This document shows positions 1 to 9,291 of a stretch of 64,000 bases of DNA, piece by piece. Source of the stretch: Pseudonocardia broussonetiae (GTDB lineage Bacteria > Actinomycetota > Actinomycetes > Mycobacteriales > Pseudonocardiaceae); the NCBI RefSeq assembly GCF_013155125.1, contig NZ_CP053564.1, positions 4,285,501-4,349,500 of the forward strand. Direction: 5' to 3'. The stretch's first letter is position 1; each line of letters opens with the position of its first letter. The position numbers were made by a program, and so were the translations under genes. Under the pieces are notes generated by a model that searched no databases, was not told where the DNA came from, and saw only the letters and a program-made list of their open reading frames with translations.

Positions 1-55
1 GCGGCGGTCGAGCACGTCGGTGCCTGCGCTCGCGCGCCGTGACGCGCACGTCCGC

Positions 56-304
56 TCAGCCGTCGATGCCCCCGCTGCCGCACTGCGGGCAGATCCCGGT
101 CGCGGCGGGGAGCCGCCGCAGTTCGACGAGCTCCAGCCCGAGCGCCTCGATCCGCGCGATGAAGCCGTGCAGGGCGGCCCGGTCGGCCGCGCGCCCGACG
201 AGCAGCGTGCCCGTCGCCGACTCCGCGGCGGTGAGCGGTTCGAGCGCCTCGAGCAGGACCGGCCTCAGCCGGCCGGTGACCCGGAAGCTGTACTCGGCGT
301 CCAC
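56..304 (-). CDS. Small conserved-looking protein, unknown function
   Basis: An 82-residue protein read from a GTG start with a good upstream GGGAGGACGAG ribosome-binding site. The N-terminal 70 residues look like a compact alpha/beta fold (VDAEYSFRVTG, then alternating hydrophobic segments). The tail GICPQCGSGG has one CxxC pair that could bind metal or form a disulfide. No family was recognised. It is divergent from the LuxR-type regulator at 376 and shares with it a palindrome-rich 70-bp gap, so the two may be co-regulated (inference). The start is chosen from the ribosome-binding site; an upstream start is unlikely because the preceding sequence is palindrome. Confidence 0.62.
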   Translation of the reverse strand: MDAEYSFRVTGRLRPVLLEALEPLTAAESATGTLLVGRAADRAALHGFIARIEALGLELVELRRLPAATGICPQCGSGGIDG

Positions 305-309
305 CTCGT

Positions 310-351
310 CCTCCCCTCGGGGAGGGGCGCCGCCACCGGTGGCGGCGCCCC
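310..351. promoter_or_regulatory. Two abutting palindromes in a divergent intergenic gap
   Basis: A perfect 28-bp palindrome without loop lies at 324-351 (arms GGGGCGCCGCCACC and GGTGGCGGCGCCCC). It directly follows a shorter one at 310-325 (CCTCCCC, TC, GGGGAGG). They sit between the starts of the small minus-strand gene (304) and the LuxR gene (376). They could be an operator for either gene, or a transcribed hairpin in either leader; the sequence alone does not decide. Confidence 0.5.
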
Positions 352-375
352 CCGCACCATCGTGGGAGCAGCGGG

Positions 376-3027
376 GTGACCGCGTCTCCTCCTCGCAGCA
401 TGAGGGACGCCGACCCCCGGTTCGCCGCTCCCGTCGCCACGAACGTCGTCGTCCGCCCGCGCCTGCACGAACGGCTGACGGAGGGGGTGGCGGGGTCCTG
501 CGTACTGATCGCGGCCCCGGCCGGCTGGGGCAAGACGCTGCTCGTGGGTTCGTGGCTCGGCGGTGCGGGGCGCGGCGCCGGCGGCACGGCGGGCCGTGAC
601 GCGTGGGTCTCGCTCGGCTCGCGCGACGACGACCTGCCGGGTTTCTGGGCGGCCGTCGTCGACGCCCTGGCCCCGGCGGTCGGCGAGCGGGCCACGGCCG
701 AGCTGCGCAGCGCCGTCGCCGCCGGCGACCTGGACCACCTGCCCGCCGGGGTGGCCGCAGCGACGGCTGCCGTCGAGCCCTCCGTCGTCCTCGTGCTCGA
801 CAACCTGCACGAGATCACCGCCCTCGCCGTGCACGAGAGCCTGCTCCGGCTGGTCCAGCGGCCTCCGCCCGGCCTCCGCCTCGTCGTCACCACCCGCCGC
901 GACCCGCCCTGGCCGCTGAACCGCCTGCGCCTCGCCGGCGTCCTGACCGAGATCCGGGCCGCCGACCTCGCCTTCGGACCGGGGGAGGCGCGCGCCCTGC
1001 TCGACGGGCTCGGCATCGACCTCGACGACGTCCACGTCGGGCGGCTGGTGGGACGGACCGAGGGGTGGGCGGCCGGACTGCGGCTCGCTGCACTGGAGAT
1101 GCAGGGAGGCGTGGATCCCGCCGGCTTCGTCGACGCGTTCTCGGGCGACGACCACGCCGTGGCGGCGTACCTCCTGGACGAGGTGATCGACCGGCTGGCC
1201 CCGGACGTGCTCGACTTCCTCGTCCGGGTCAGCATCCTCGACGTCGTGTCCGCCGATCTCGCCGACGCGATGACCGGCGGCCGCACCGGTGCGTCGACGC
1301 TCGCGGAGCTGGCCGCGTCCCACCTGTTCGTGCACGCCGTGGGCAGCGGAGGCCGGTGGTACCGGCTGCACCGGCTGATCGCCGACGTCCTCCGCACCCG
1401 GATCACCCGGCCCCGCACCTCCCGCGACCTCCACCGCCGGGCCGCCGAGTGGTACCTCCACCACGCGATGCCCCTCGAGGCCGTCCGCTACGCGCTGCGC
1501 GGGCGCCTGTGGCCGCTCGCCGCGGAGGTCCTCGGCGTCCACCTCCTGCCCCTCGTCGTCCGGGACGATCCGCAGGAGATCGACACCCTCCTCTCCGCGG
1601 TGCCCCGAGAGGTCCTCCTCGGCCACCCGGAGCTCGCCGCGGCCCTGGCCGGGGTGCGCTCGTACCACGCCTCACCCCACGACGCCCGGGAGATGGCCGC
1701 TGCCGCCCGGGCCGGCGTCGACTCGCTGCCGCCACGTCGTGCGACCAGGCTGCGGCTGGTGCTGGAACTGATCGACATCGCCGCCCGCCGCGCGGACGGC
1801 GACCTCACCGCCGTGGCGGCCGCCTGCCGCCGGATCCCCCGGGACCCGGCCGTGCTCGCGGCCAGCGGCCTCGCCGGTTGGGACCTCGTACCGATGCTGG
1901 CCGCCTCCAACGCCGGCACGGCGGAGTACTGGACCGGGGACCTCGTCGAGGCGGAGGCGCACCTGCGGGAGGCCGACGACCTGGACCGGTCCGGTGGCGT
2001 CCTGCGGCCGCACCTCAACGCAGCCGCCCACCTCGCGCTCCTGCGCTGCGAGCAGGGCGACCTCGTCGCCGCGGAGGACGGGGCGCGGTCGGTGGTCGAC
2101 CGGGCGACCACCGCCGGCTGGGCGGTCTCGGTGCAGGTCGTCGCGGCCTACCTGACGCTGGCCCGGGTGGCGCTGGACCGGGACGACCGGGCCGGGACCG
2201 ACCGCTGGCTCGGCCAGGTGGCCGAGGTCGAGGCGGTCATCCCCGAGGCCCACGTCCGGCTGGCCGCGGCCGCGCTGGCCGCGCTCCGCCGGGCGGACAC
2301 CGGGGATCCGGCCGGGGCGCTGTCCGGGCTGCGCTCGGCGACGGCCGACCTGGCCGGCCGCGCACCCCCCGCGCTCGCCGCCGGGCTGGGTCGGGTGGAG
2401 GCGGACCTGCTGCGCGGTCTCGGGGACCTGCGGGGTGCGGAGGAGGTGCTGGCCGGGCTGCGCGGCCCACCGACGGCCGCACACGCACACGCACTCGCCC
2501 GACTGAGGCTCGCGACGGGGGACCGCGTTGCTGCCGCGCAGGTGCTCGACCGGTTCCCCGACGACGACGCGACGGTGCGCGGGCTGGTGGAGGGCGGCGT
2601 CCTGCGGAGCCTGGTCGCCTGGCCGGACGAGCCGGAGGCCGCGCTCGCCCGGCTGGAGCGCGCACTGCGCGCCGCCGCCCCGTTGGCCGTGCGACGGCCC
2701 TTCCTGGTCCAGGCGTCGCTCCTGCGCGACGCGCTCGGCGCCAGGATCGAGGCCGGCAGCTCCGCGTCCGCCTTCGCCGTTGACCTCCTGCGTAGGATGT
2801 CCGGTGGAGGCGGTGGACCGCCGGCGACCCTGGTCGAGCCGCTGACCGCGCGGGAGCAGCACGTCCTCCGCTATCTCGCGAGCACGCTCTCGAACACCGA
2901 GATCGCCTCCGAGCTCTACCTGTCGGTCAACACGGTGAAGACGCACCAGCGGATGGTCTACCGCAAGCTCGCGGCGGGCGGGCGGCGGGATGCCGTGCGA
3001 CGGGCGAAGGAACTGCGCCTCTTGTGA
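376..3027 (+). CDS. LuxR-family regulator, MalT/LAL type (ATPase + TPR-like + HTH)
   Basis: An 883-residue large ATP-binding LuxR-type transcription factor. A P-loop is at about residues 47-54 (APAGWGKT), a Walker B-like strand VLVLDNLHE at about 138-146, and then long alpha-helical repeats rich in Ala and Leu typical of the MalT/LAL sensor region. The last 60 residues are a canonical LuxR helix-turn-helix (LTAREQHVLRYLA, then LSVNTVKTHQRMVYRKL). The length matches the family. The start is GTG 376, eight bases after GGGAG. These proteins usually sense a small inducer and ATP; the inducer is not predictable here. A second, shorter-spaced paralogue follows at 3146. Confidence 0.9.
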   Translation: MTASPPRSMRDADPRFAAPVATNVVVRPRLHERLTEGVAGSCVLIAAPAGWGKTLLVGSWLGGAGRGAGGTAGRDAWVSLGSRDDDLPGFWAAVVDALAPAVGERATAELRSAVAAGDLDHLPAGVAAATAAVEPSVVLVLDNLHEITALAVHESLLRLVQRPPPGLRLVVTTRRDPPWPLNRLRLAGVLTEIRAADLAFGPGEARALLDGLGIDLDDVHVGRLVGRTEGWAAGLRLAALEMQGGVDPAGFVDAFSGDDHAVAAYLLDEVIDRLAPDVLDFLVRVSILDVVSADLADAMTGGRTGASTLAELAASHLFVHAVGSGGRWYRLHRLIADVLRTRITRPRTSRDLHRRAAEWYLHHAMPLEAVRYALRGRLWPLAAEVLGVHLLPLVVRDDPQEIDTLLSAVPREVLLGHPELAAALAGVRSYHASPHDAREMAAAARAGVDSLPPRRATRLRLVLELIDIAARRADGDLTAVAAACRRIPRDPAVLAASGLAGWDLVPMLAASNAGTAEYWTGDLVEAEAHLREADDLDRSGGVLRPHLNAAAHLALLRCEQGDLVAAEDGARSVVDRATTAGWAVSVQVVAAYLTLARVALDRDDRAGTDRWLGQVAEVEAVIPEAHVRLAAAALAALRRADTGDPAGALSGLRSATADLAGRAPPALAAGLGRVEADLLRGLGDLRGAEEVLAGLRGPPTAAHAHALARLRLATGDRVAAAQVLDRFPDDDATVRGLVEGGVLRSLVAWPDEPEAALARLERALRAAAPLAVRRPFLVQASLLRDALGARIEAGSSASAFAVDLLRRMSGGGGGPPATLVEPLTAREQHVLRYLASTLSNTEIASELYLSVNTVKTHQRMVYRKLAAGGRRDAVRRAKELRLL

Positions 3028-3145
3028 AACGGGCGGTCACGACGGGGGAACTGCGCTCATCCCGGCGGAGTGAGCCGGGGTCATCCCGTCCGGCGGGATC
3101 GTGCGGCCGTTCGCAGCACGTCCACGAGCGAGGGGCAGTGACGCC

Positions 3146-5707
3146 ATGCCGGTTCCAGCAGCGGGGAACACGGTGGCCGGGGCCGAGGACGCGTCCGTGC
3201 CGCGACCCCGGTTGCTCGCCGCGCTCGCGGACGCCGCGGAGCGGACGGTCCTGGTCTGCGCGCCCCCCGGGTTCGGCAAGACCTCGCTGCTCGTGGACTG
3301 GGTGCGTACCGCCACCCCGGCCACCCCGACCGCCTGGGCCGATGCTTCCCCCGCTCGGGACGGGCCACTCTGGCCGGTGGTCCTCGCCGCGCTGTCCTCC
3401 TGCCCCGCGGTGCCGGCCGGGAGCGCGGTCCACGCGCTCGCCGGCGGCGCGACCGCGGCGCGGTCGGCCCCCGCCGCGGACGTCGTGCGCGCGCTGGACG
3501 TCCTGCCGGTCCGCGTCACGCTCGTCCTGCACGACGTCCACGGGCTCGGACCCGCCGGGCTCGCCGATCTCGACGCGCTGGTCGCCGCGCGCCCGGCCGG
3601 GATCCGCCTCGTCCTCTGCAGCCAGTCGGACACCCCGGGGGCGCTGTCGTCGCTCCGGTCCGCGGGGCTGCTCGGCGAGGTCCGGGCGGACCTGCTGCGC
3701 TTCTCGACCGACGAGACCCACGACCTGCTGCGGCGCCTGGACCTGCACCTCACCGCGGGCCAGGTGCGCGACGTCCGCGCCCGGACCGGCGGATGGCCCC
3801 TGGGTGTCCGGCTCGTCGGGGCCGCCCTGCGCGGCGGCGCAGATGCGGCCCCGTTCCTGGAGCGCCTCGCCGCCACGGACCGGTCGGTGGGCGACTTCCT
3901 CGTCGGGGAGGTGCTGGCCGGCCTGCCGGCCCCGGACCGCGACCTGCTCGTCGCCGTCGGCCCCGAGCCGGCCAGCGTGGACGACCTCGTCGTCCGCAGC
4001 GGCCGCCGTGATGCCGGTGAGGCCCTGGACCGGCTGGCCCGCGAGAGCCGGCTCGTCGGGCGGGAGCCCGGCGGTGCCTACCGCGTGCTCGCACTCGTGG
4101 CTCCCCGCCCGGGTCGTGGCAGCGGCGGCAGCGGTGCCCGCGGCCCCCGGACGACCGGGCACGGGGATCCCCGTTCGGCGCTCGACGACGCCCTCCGGGG
4201 CGGCGATCCGGTCGTGCTCGCGGAACTGGTGCACCGGTCCGCCGGCGTGCTGCTGGTGACGGGCGACCACGCCGTCCTCGGCGAGGCCCTGTCCCGCATC
4301 GGTGAGCGCGCGGTCGCCGCCGACGCCTGGCTGAGCGCCTGCGCGGCGCTGGTCCGCACCGAGGCCGGGAGTCCACTGGTGCCGAGCGACCGGCCGGGGT
4401 CCGCGGCGGGCGGGGTCCCGGCACCGTCCGCGAGGGCGGCCAGGCTCGCCGTCCTCGAAGCGGCCGCGGCGGTGTTCGCCGCGCTCGCCACCGGCGATCT
4501 CGGTGGGGCCCCGGGCCCGGTCGACGTGGCGCTGAGCCGGAGCGACTCGCCGGAGTGGACCGCCCTCGCCCTCGTGGGCGCGGGTGGGCGGGCGCTGCTC
4601 GTCCACCGCGACACGGCCAGGGCCACCGCCGCGCTCGAGGAGGCGGCGGAGCTGGCGCGCGCCCACGGATTCGGGCACCTCGGGATGCAGTGCCTCGGGC
4701 TGCTCGCCGGCGTCGCGGGCATCGAGGGCGACCACCGGTCGATGGTGGTCCGGGCGGCGGGCGCCGACGAGGCGGCCACCGCGGGCGGGTGGGAGTCGTC
4801 ACCGTCGACGGCCGCGTCCCGGTGGATGCTCGCCTACGGGGCCCTGCTGAGGTCGGAGCCGGTCGAGGCGCACCGGCTCGCCGGTCGGGCGCTGCAGCGG
4901 GGCGGGAGCGCGCTGCACCCCCGCTACGTCCACGCACTGCGGGCGGTGCGCGGTGCGGCGGCGTTCGACGCCGGGCAGCGGCACCGCGGCCTCCGGGAGA
5001 TGCAGGCGGCCAGGGCCGCGCTCGGCGAGGTCCGCCTGAGCGACGAGCAGACCGCCGTCCTGGCCGTGCTGGAGCACAGCGCCGCCGTCGCGCTCGACCT
5101 CCCGGCAGCCGCCGACGAGGTCCTCACGTGGCTCGCGGACCGCATCGGCGCCCGCGCCGAGGTCCTCGTGATGCGGGCGTGGGCGGCACAGGCGGCGGGC
5201 CGGGACCGGGCGGCCACGGCCCTGGTCGAGCCGGTGCTCGACGGCGTCGCCACCCCGGTCCTGCCGCACACCGCCGTGGAGGCGCTGCTGGTGGAGGCGG
5301 GCGCCCGTGTGGTCGAGGGTGACGTCCCCGCGGCACGTCGGGCCCTCCGCGACGCCCTGTCCTCCGGGGCGTGCCTCGACGTCGTGCGGCCGTTCGCGAC
5401 GGCCGGGGGGCAGACGCGGGAGCTGCTGGCCGACCACGTCGTCCGCTCCGGCACCCCGGAGCCGTTCGCGGTGCGGGCCCTCGGCGCCGGTCCGCCGCGC
5501 GGCCGCGGCCCCCGCGACCTCGACGACGACGAGGTGCTGCTGCTGGCGCTGCTGCCCTCCGCCCTGTCGGTGGAGGAGATCTCCCGGGTGCAGCGCATCG
5601 CGGCCGGCGATGCGCGTGCTCGCCTCCGGACGCTCTACCGGAAGCTGGGGGCGAGCAGCCGCCGCACCGCCGTGTGGGCGGCCCGGGAACGCGGCCTGCT
5701 GCGCTGA
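3146..5707 (+). CDS. LuxR/LAL-type regulator with divergent HTH
   Basis: An 853-residue paralogue of the preceding regulator. A P-loop is at residues 39-47 (APPGFGKTS), a Walker B-like VTLVLHDVHGL at about 123-133, then a long helical repeat region. The C-terminal domain aligns with LuxR HTH (LDDDEVLLLALL, ending LRTLYRKLGASSRRTAVWAA). However, the recognition helix that reads SVNTVKTHQ in the upstream gene is replaced by IAAGDARARLR, and the usual acidic Glu of helix 1 is altered. DNA binding may therefore be changed or lost. The start is ATG 3146, preceded by GAGGGG; the frame is open further upstream but without a better site. The tandem arrangement suggests gene duplication followed by divergence (inference). 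Confidence 0.85.
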   Translation: MPVPAAGNTVAGAEDASVPRPRLLAALADAAERTVLVCAPPGFGKTSLLVDWVRTATPATPTAWADASPARDGPLWPVVLAALSSCPAVPAGSAVHALAGGATAARSAPAADVVRALDVLPVRVTLVLHDVHGLGPAGLADLDALVAARPAGIRLVLCSQSDTPGALSSLRSAGLLGEVRADLLRFSTDETHDLLRRLDLHLTAGQVRDVRARTGGWPLGVRLVGAALRGGADAAPFLERLAATDRSVGDFLVGEVLAGLPAPDRDLLVAVGPEPASVDDLVVRSGRRDAGEALDRLARESRLVGREPGGAYRVLALVAPRPGRGSGGSGARGPRTTGHGDPRSALDDALRGGDPVVLAELVHRSAGVLLVTGDHAVLGEALSRIGERAVAADAWLSACAALVRTEAGSPLVPSDRPGSAAGGVPAPSARAARLAVLEAAAAVFAALATGDLGGAPGPVDVALSRSDSPEWTALALVGAGGRALLVHRDTARATAALEEAAELARAHGFGHLGMQCLGLLAGVAGIEGDHRSMVVRAAGADEAATAGGWESSPSTAASRWMLAYGALLRSEPVEAHRLAGRALQRGGSALHPRYVHALRAVRGAAAFDAGQRHRGLREMQAARAALGEVRLSDEQTAVLAVLEHSAAVALDLPAAADEVLTWLADRIGARAEVLVMRAWAAQAAGRDRAATALVEPVLDGVATPVLPHTAVEALLVEAGARVVEGDVPAARRALRDALSSGACLDVVRPFATAGGQTRELLADHVVRSGTPEPFAVRALGAGPPRGRGPRDLDDDEVLLLALLPSALSVEEISRVQRIAAGDARARLRTLYRKLGASSRRTAVWAARERGLLR

Positions 5708-5716
5708 CCGGGGCGG

Positions 5717-5998
5717 TCAGTCCACGAACCACACGTCGGCCAGGTCGACGGCGGCGACCCCCTGGTCGGTGGCGATGCGCTCGAGCGCCGATGCGAGCTT
5801 GAGCGAGAGCTCGACGGTCATGTCCGTGAGTCCCGTGACGCCGGACTCCGCCAGCACCGCCTCCGCGACCTCGCGGGCCGCGGCGACTCCGCGCTCGTGG
5901 CAGTGGTCGTCCGACAGCACCGCCCGCACGGCGTCGTACGCCCGCGCGCGGGCGTAGAGCTCGACGGACCCACCGGAACCCGCTCGGTCGTCGGTCAC
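5717..5998 (-). CDS. Small acidic protein, unknown function
   Basis: A 93-residue protein (GTG start at 5998 with AGGAGAGG upstream). It is predominantly helical, rich in Ala, Glu and Asp, with a helical stretch LKLASALERIATDQGVAAVDLADVWF cut off by the stop; no Cys cluster, signal peptide or membrane segment is visible. A longer reading from 6064 is possible but begins in low-complexity Pro/Gly sequence without a ribosome-binding site. It is convergent with the second LuxR regulator, with only 9 bp between stops. No family was recognised. Confidence 0.65.
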   Translation of the reverse strand: MTDDRAGSGGSVELYARARAYDAVRAVLSDDHCHERGVAAAREVAEAVLAESGVTGLTDMTVELSLKLASALERIATDQGVAAVDLADVWFVD

Positions 5999-6178
5999 GA
6001 CGGTCCTCTCCTGGGGACCCGGCCCCGGTGCGATCCGGGGTGTGCGGCCGAGGCTACCCGTCATGGGCGGGACTCATTCCGGTGGATCACGACTGCGGGG
6101 CCGAGCGGCACGAGCGGTGCGGCCGGTTCGCCCGGCGCGGGTGACACCGGTCCGTGCGGCCCGCCCTAGCGTCGTGGC

Positions 6179-7360
6179 GTGACCCCTCCCGACCCCACTG
6201 CCGCTGCTCCGACCGTCGTCCGGGCACACCTCGTCGACGGGGTGGCGATCGGGCGCCGGGCCGTGCCCCGCGCGCTGGTGATCCTGGTGGTCGCCGCGGC
6301 CATCGTGGTGGTGCTCGCCGGCGTGCAGGCCACCGCGTGGCTGATCGGGCCGGTGTTCATGGCGCTGGTCGTGGTGATCGCGGTGGCGCCGGTGCAGACC
6401 CGGCTGCGCCGTCGCGGCTGGCCGGGGTGGGCGACCGGTCTTGTCGTCCTCGTCCTGGTCTACGCGATCCTGCTGGGTCTCGCGCTGGGCATCGTCGTCT
6501 CGATCGCCCGGCTGGCCACCGAGCTGCCGGCCTACGCCGCCGAGGCGCAGGGCCTGGTGGAGTCCGCGACGGGGCGGTTGGCCGCCTGGGGGATCGGTCC
6601 GGAGCAGCTCCGGCAGGCGGCGGGATCGCTGGACCTGGGCCGGGTCACCGGGGTGCTGAGCGCGCTGCTGAGCAGCGTCGCCGGGCTGGCGACGAACTTC
6701 GTGTTCCTGCTGGCGCTGCTGCTGTTCCTCAGCGTCGAGGCCGGCGGCGCGGGGGACCGCCTCGCCCTCATCGCGCGCGACCGGCCGGCCATCACCGACG
6801 CGCTGGGCCAGTTCGCCTGGGGCACCCGCCAGTACCTGATCGTGACCACGGTGTTCGGTCTGATCGTGGCGGTGCTGGACACCGTCGCGCTGGCGCTGCT
6901 GGGCATCCCGCTGGCCGTCACCTGGGGTCTGCTCGCCTTCATCACCAACTACATCCCCAACATCGGGTTCGTCGTCGGTGTCGTGCCACCGGCGCTGCTC
7001 GGGCTCCTCACGGGCGGCCCGTCGCTCATGCTGATCGTCATCCTCGTCTACTGCGTGCTCAACTTCGTGATCCAGTCGATCGTGCAGCCGCGGTTCATCG
7101 GCGACGCGGTCGGCCTGTCCGTCACCGTCACCTTCGTGGCCCTGGTGTTCTGGGCCTGGCTGCTCGGTCCGCTGGGCGCGATCCTGGCCATCCCGCTCAC
7201 GCTGCTGGCCAAGTCCGTGCTGGTCGACGTCGACCCGCAGGCCCGGTGGGCCGACGCGCTCCTGCGGGCGTCGGCGACGGAACCCGCGCCGGCGGCCGCA
7301 CGGCCCTCGGCACCACCTGCGCCCGACTCACCTCCACGGGATGACGGGACCGCTCCCTGA
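6179..7360 (+). CDS. AI-2E family transporter (UPF0118/YdiK-type permease)
   Basis: A 393-residue polytopic membrane protein with the layout of the AI-2E transporter family: two hydrophobic helices near the N-terminus (about 30-75), a third after the cytoplasmic loop QTRLRRRGWP, a soluble central segment, and a C-terminal group of helices. The family-typical regions FITNYIPNIGFVVG and the conserved run IVQPRFIGDAVGLSV are visible. The GTG start at 6179 is in the first dense open stretch; alternative ATG starts lie inside membrane segments. Members export diverse small molecules or act as Na+/H+ antiporters; the substrate here is unknown. The Pro/Ala-rich tail is probably cytoplasmic and disordered. 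Confidence 0.88.
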   Translation: MTPPDPTAAAPTVVRAHLVDGVAIGRRAVPRALVILVVAAAIVVVLAGVQATAWLIGPVFMALVVVIAVAPVQTRLRRRGWPGWATGLVVLVLVYAILLGLALGIVVSIARLATELPAYAAEAQGLVESATGRLAAWGIGPEQLRQAAGSLDLGRVTGVLSALLSSVAGLATNFVFLLALLLFLSVEAGGAGDRLALIARDRPAITDALGQFAWGTRQYLIVTTVFGLIVAVLDTVALALLGIPLAVTWGLLAFITNYIPNIGFVVGVVPPALLGLLTGGPSLMLIVILVYCVLNFVIQSIVQPRFIGDAVGLSVTVTFVALVFWAWLLGPLGAILAIPLTLLAKSVLVDVDPQARWADALLRASATEPAPAAARPSAPPAPDSPPRDDGTAP

Positions 7361-7412
7361 CGGCGCGATCCTCCCCTCGCCCGCTCGTACCCGCGCCGCC
7401 CCAGGAGGGCCG

Positions 7413-7859
7413 ATGTCCACACCCGAAGCACACCCCGACCAGAGCTACCGGTCGTACAGCGTCGACGATCAGCCCGCGGGCTGGGTCGTGGGACTGAGCC
7501 TCCTCGCCGGCGTCCTGATGATCATGGCCGGCGTGTTCAACGTCGTCCAGGGACTCGTGGCGCTGTTCGAGAACGAGGTCTACCTGACCACCCCCCGCTA
7601 CGTCTTCGCCTTCGACCTCACCACGTGGGGCTGGATCCACCTCCTCATCGGCCTCGCCGTCGCCGTCGCCGGGTTCGGCGTCCTCGCCGGCCGGATCTGG
7701 GGTCGCATCGTGGGCATCGCGATCACGGCGCTGTGCATGATCGGCAACTTCCTCTTCGTGCCCTACTACCCCGTGTGGTCCCTGCTTCTCGTCGCGCTCA
7801 ACGTCTTCACCATCTGGGCGCTGTGCGCCTACGACAGGAGCGCCCCCGAGAACACCTGA
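7413..7859 (+). CDS. Small four-helix membrane protein (DUF7144-like)
   Basis: A 148-residue protein with four hydrophobic segments after a polar N-terminus (MSTPEAHPDQSYRSY): about 28-50, 70-90, 93-115 and 118-138. The pattern (GWVVGLSLLAG start, PYYPVW loop before the last helix, WALCAYDR end) matches a common actinobacterial integral membrane family often annotated as DUF7144. ATG 7413 is preceded by CAGGAGGGC, which rules out the longer open frame from 7341. It follows the AI-2E gene by 52 bp and may share its transcript. The function is unknown. Confidence 0.85.
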   Translation: MSTPEAHPDQSYRSYSVDDQPAGWVVGLSLLAGVLMIMAGVFNVVQGLVALFENEVYLTTPRYVFAFDLTTWGWIHLLIGLAVAVAGFGVLAGRIWGRIVGIAITALCMIGNFLFVPYYPVWSLLLVALNVFTIWALCAYDRSAPENT

Positions 7860-7890
7860 GCGGGTGTCGCAGCACCTGCCCGGTCGGTCC

Positions 7891-7931
7891 GCGGGCCGGT
7901 CGGTGGGGGAGTTCCCCGCCGGCCGGCCCGC
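7891..7931. terminator. Nested hairpins between convergent genes
   Basis: Between the stops at 7859 and 7972 lies GCGGGCCGG (7891-7899) paired with CCGGCCCGC (7923-7931). The loop holds an inner stem GGGGA/TCCCC (7906-7917). There is no T tract, as is common for actinobacterial terminators. Position between convergent genes suggests a bidirectional terminator (inference). Confidence 0.45.
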
Positions 7932-7971
7932 CCGCCGTCAGCCGTGCGCGACGGAGGCTTCGATCCGGCGG

Positions 7972-9291
7972 CTACTGCCGGGCGGCGGCGATCCGAGCGA
8001 CCGCCGGACCGGCCGGCCGGTCCACCCGCCCCCCGATCCCGTGCCGGTCGCCGACGGCGGCCGGCTCGCGGCCGCCCGGCTCGGGGAACGCCGTCGCCAC
8101 CGCGGCGTCCAAGCGCCGGAGCTCCTCCCGGACCGCGGCGCGCCGCTCGTCCGGCACGACCACGAGGATCCGGTCGAGGACGGCTCGCAGGCGCCGGCAC
8201 ACCTGGACCGACGTGACGCCGTAGTCGCGCACCTCGGTCACCGCCAGCTCGAGGTACTCCTCCCACCCCGGCCCGGGGATCACGAGCCTCGTGGCCCCGC
8301 CGCGGCCGAGGGTGCACCTCGAGCGCAGGTCCGTGCGCGCCAGGACCTCCAGGAAGTCCTCGACGTAGTCCAGGACCTGCACCGCGGTCGTCGGATCGTT
8401 GATCGCGGGGGAGACCGCCCTCGTCGCGATGTCGACCAGGACGCGCATCGCGAAGGCCGGGTCCTGCTCGATCGTGCGCTCGCGGCCGAACGCGAACTGG
8501 TGGCGCAGGTGGTCGGCGGGCGGGGGGCCTGCGCCGTGCACCTGCGCCAGCACGGTGCCCGTGGTCACGAAGTCCCCGACGGTCCGGTCGAGCACGATCG
8601 TGCAGTCGTGCTCCTCGGCGGCGGACACGAGGGCGGCGAGGTTGACGGCCTGCACGACACCGGTCCGCTGGGCCACGAGGCTCCAGGTCGGACCCGGGAC
8701 CGGGGCGGCGGCCGCGCCGTCCCGTGGGGCGCTCCCGTCCGCGCACATCTCGGCGGTCCAGCGGGCGAGCACCTCCTGCCCGGACCGGCTCACGAGCGCC
8801 GCCACGGCCACCGGCCGCAGGTCGTGGGTGAAGCGGTCGAGGTAGACCATCAGCAGGCCGAGGCTCGCCGCCACGGCGACGCCCGCCGTCGTGACGCCGA
8901 CGTCCGGCACGGTGTCCTCGCCGATCCGGCGCAGCAGCGCGAACGCGAAGGTCAGGGTGCCGGCGAAGGTCGCCAGCACCACCTTCTGCAACCGGTCGCG
9001 GTACCACAGCCGCATGTACCGCGGCGAGAGCGTGCTCGTCGCCTGCTGCACGACGAGCACGCCGACCGTCACGACGAACCCGAGGAGGGCCACCATCGCC
9101 CCGACGATCGCGGTGAGGACCCCGCTGGCCGTCGCCGCCGAGTAGGTCCAGCCGGTCGGCAGGCGCACGGCGTCGTCCACGGCGAGGGCGACCTGGGCGA
9201 GGACGACCCCGAGGAGCAGACCGAGCACCGGCAGCACCCACAGGCTGCCCTTGAGGTACTGGCGGAGCTCGAACCGGACGGACCAGGGCAT
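7972..9291 (-). CDS. DUF2254 domain membrane protein
   Basis: A 439-residue protein with four N-terminal hydrophobic segments (about 17-38, 60-85, 108-130 and 140-160). A large cytoplasmic domain follows, carrying the DUF2254-typical stretches LVVQQATSTLSPRYMR, FDRxxHD-like YLDRFTHDLRPVAVAAL and ATRAVSPAINDPTTAVQVLD. The start at 9291 overlaps the stop of the antiporter gene (ATGA), so it is translationally coupled as the last gene of the minus-strand sulfate-island operon. The longer open frame continuing to 10212 belongs to antisense of the neighbouring gene and is rejected. The biochemical role of DUF2254 is not established; channel-like functions have been proposed. Confidence 0.85.
   Translation of the reverse strand: MPWSVRFELRQYLKGSLWVLPVLGLLLGVVLAQVALAVDDAVRLPTGWTYSAATASGVLTAIVGAMVALLGFVVTVGVLVVQQATSTLSPRYMRLWYRDRLQKVVLATFAGTLTFAFALLRRIGEDTVPDVGVTTAGVAVAASLGLLMVYLDRFTHDLRPVAVAALVSRSGQEVLARWTAEMCADGSAPRDGAAAAPVPGPTWSLVAQRTGVVQAVNLAALVSAAEEHDCTIVLDRTVGDFVTTGTVLAQVHGAGPPPADHLRHQFAFGRERTIEQDPAFAMRVLVDIATRAVSPAINDPTTAVQVLDYVEDFLEVLARTDLRSRCTLGRGGATRLVIPGPGWEEYLELAVTEVRDYGVTSVQVCRRLRAVLDRILVVVPDERRAAVREELRRLDAAVATAFPEPGGREPAAVGDRHGIGGRVDRPAGPAVARIAAARQ

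Noticed and set aside
603..2783. 726-codon plus-strand frame inside the first LuxR gene
   Set aside because: Arg/Pro/Gly-rich reading in the +2 frame of a well-supported regulator.
3090..3145. Earlier start for the second LuxR regulator at 3101
   Set aside because: It adds Arg/Pro-rich residues without a ribosome-binding site, while ATG 3146 has GAGGGG at proper distance.
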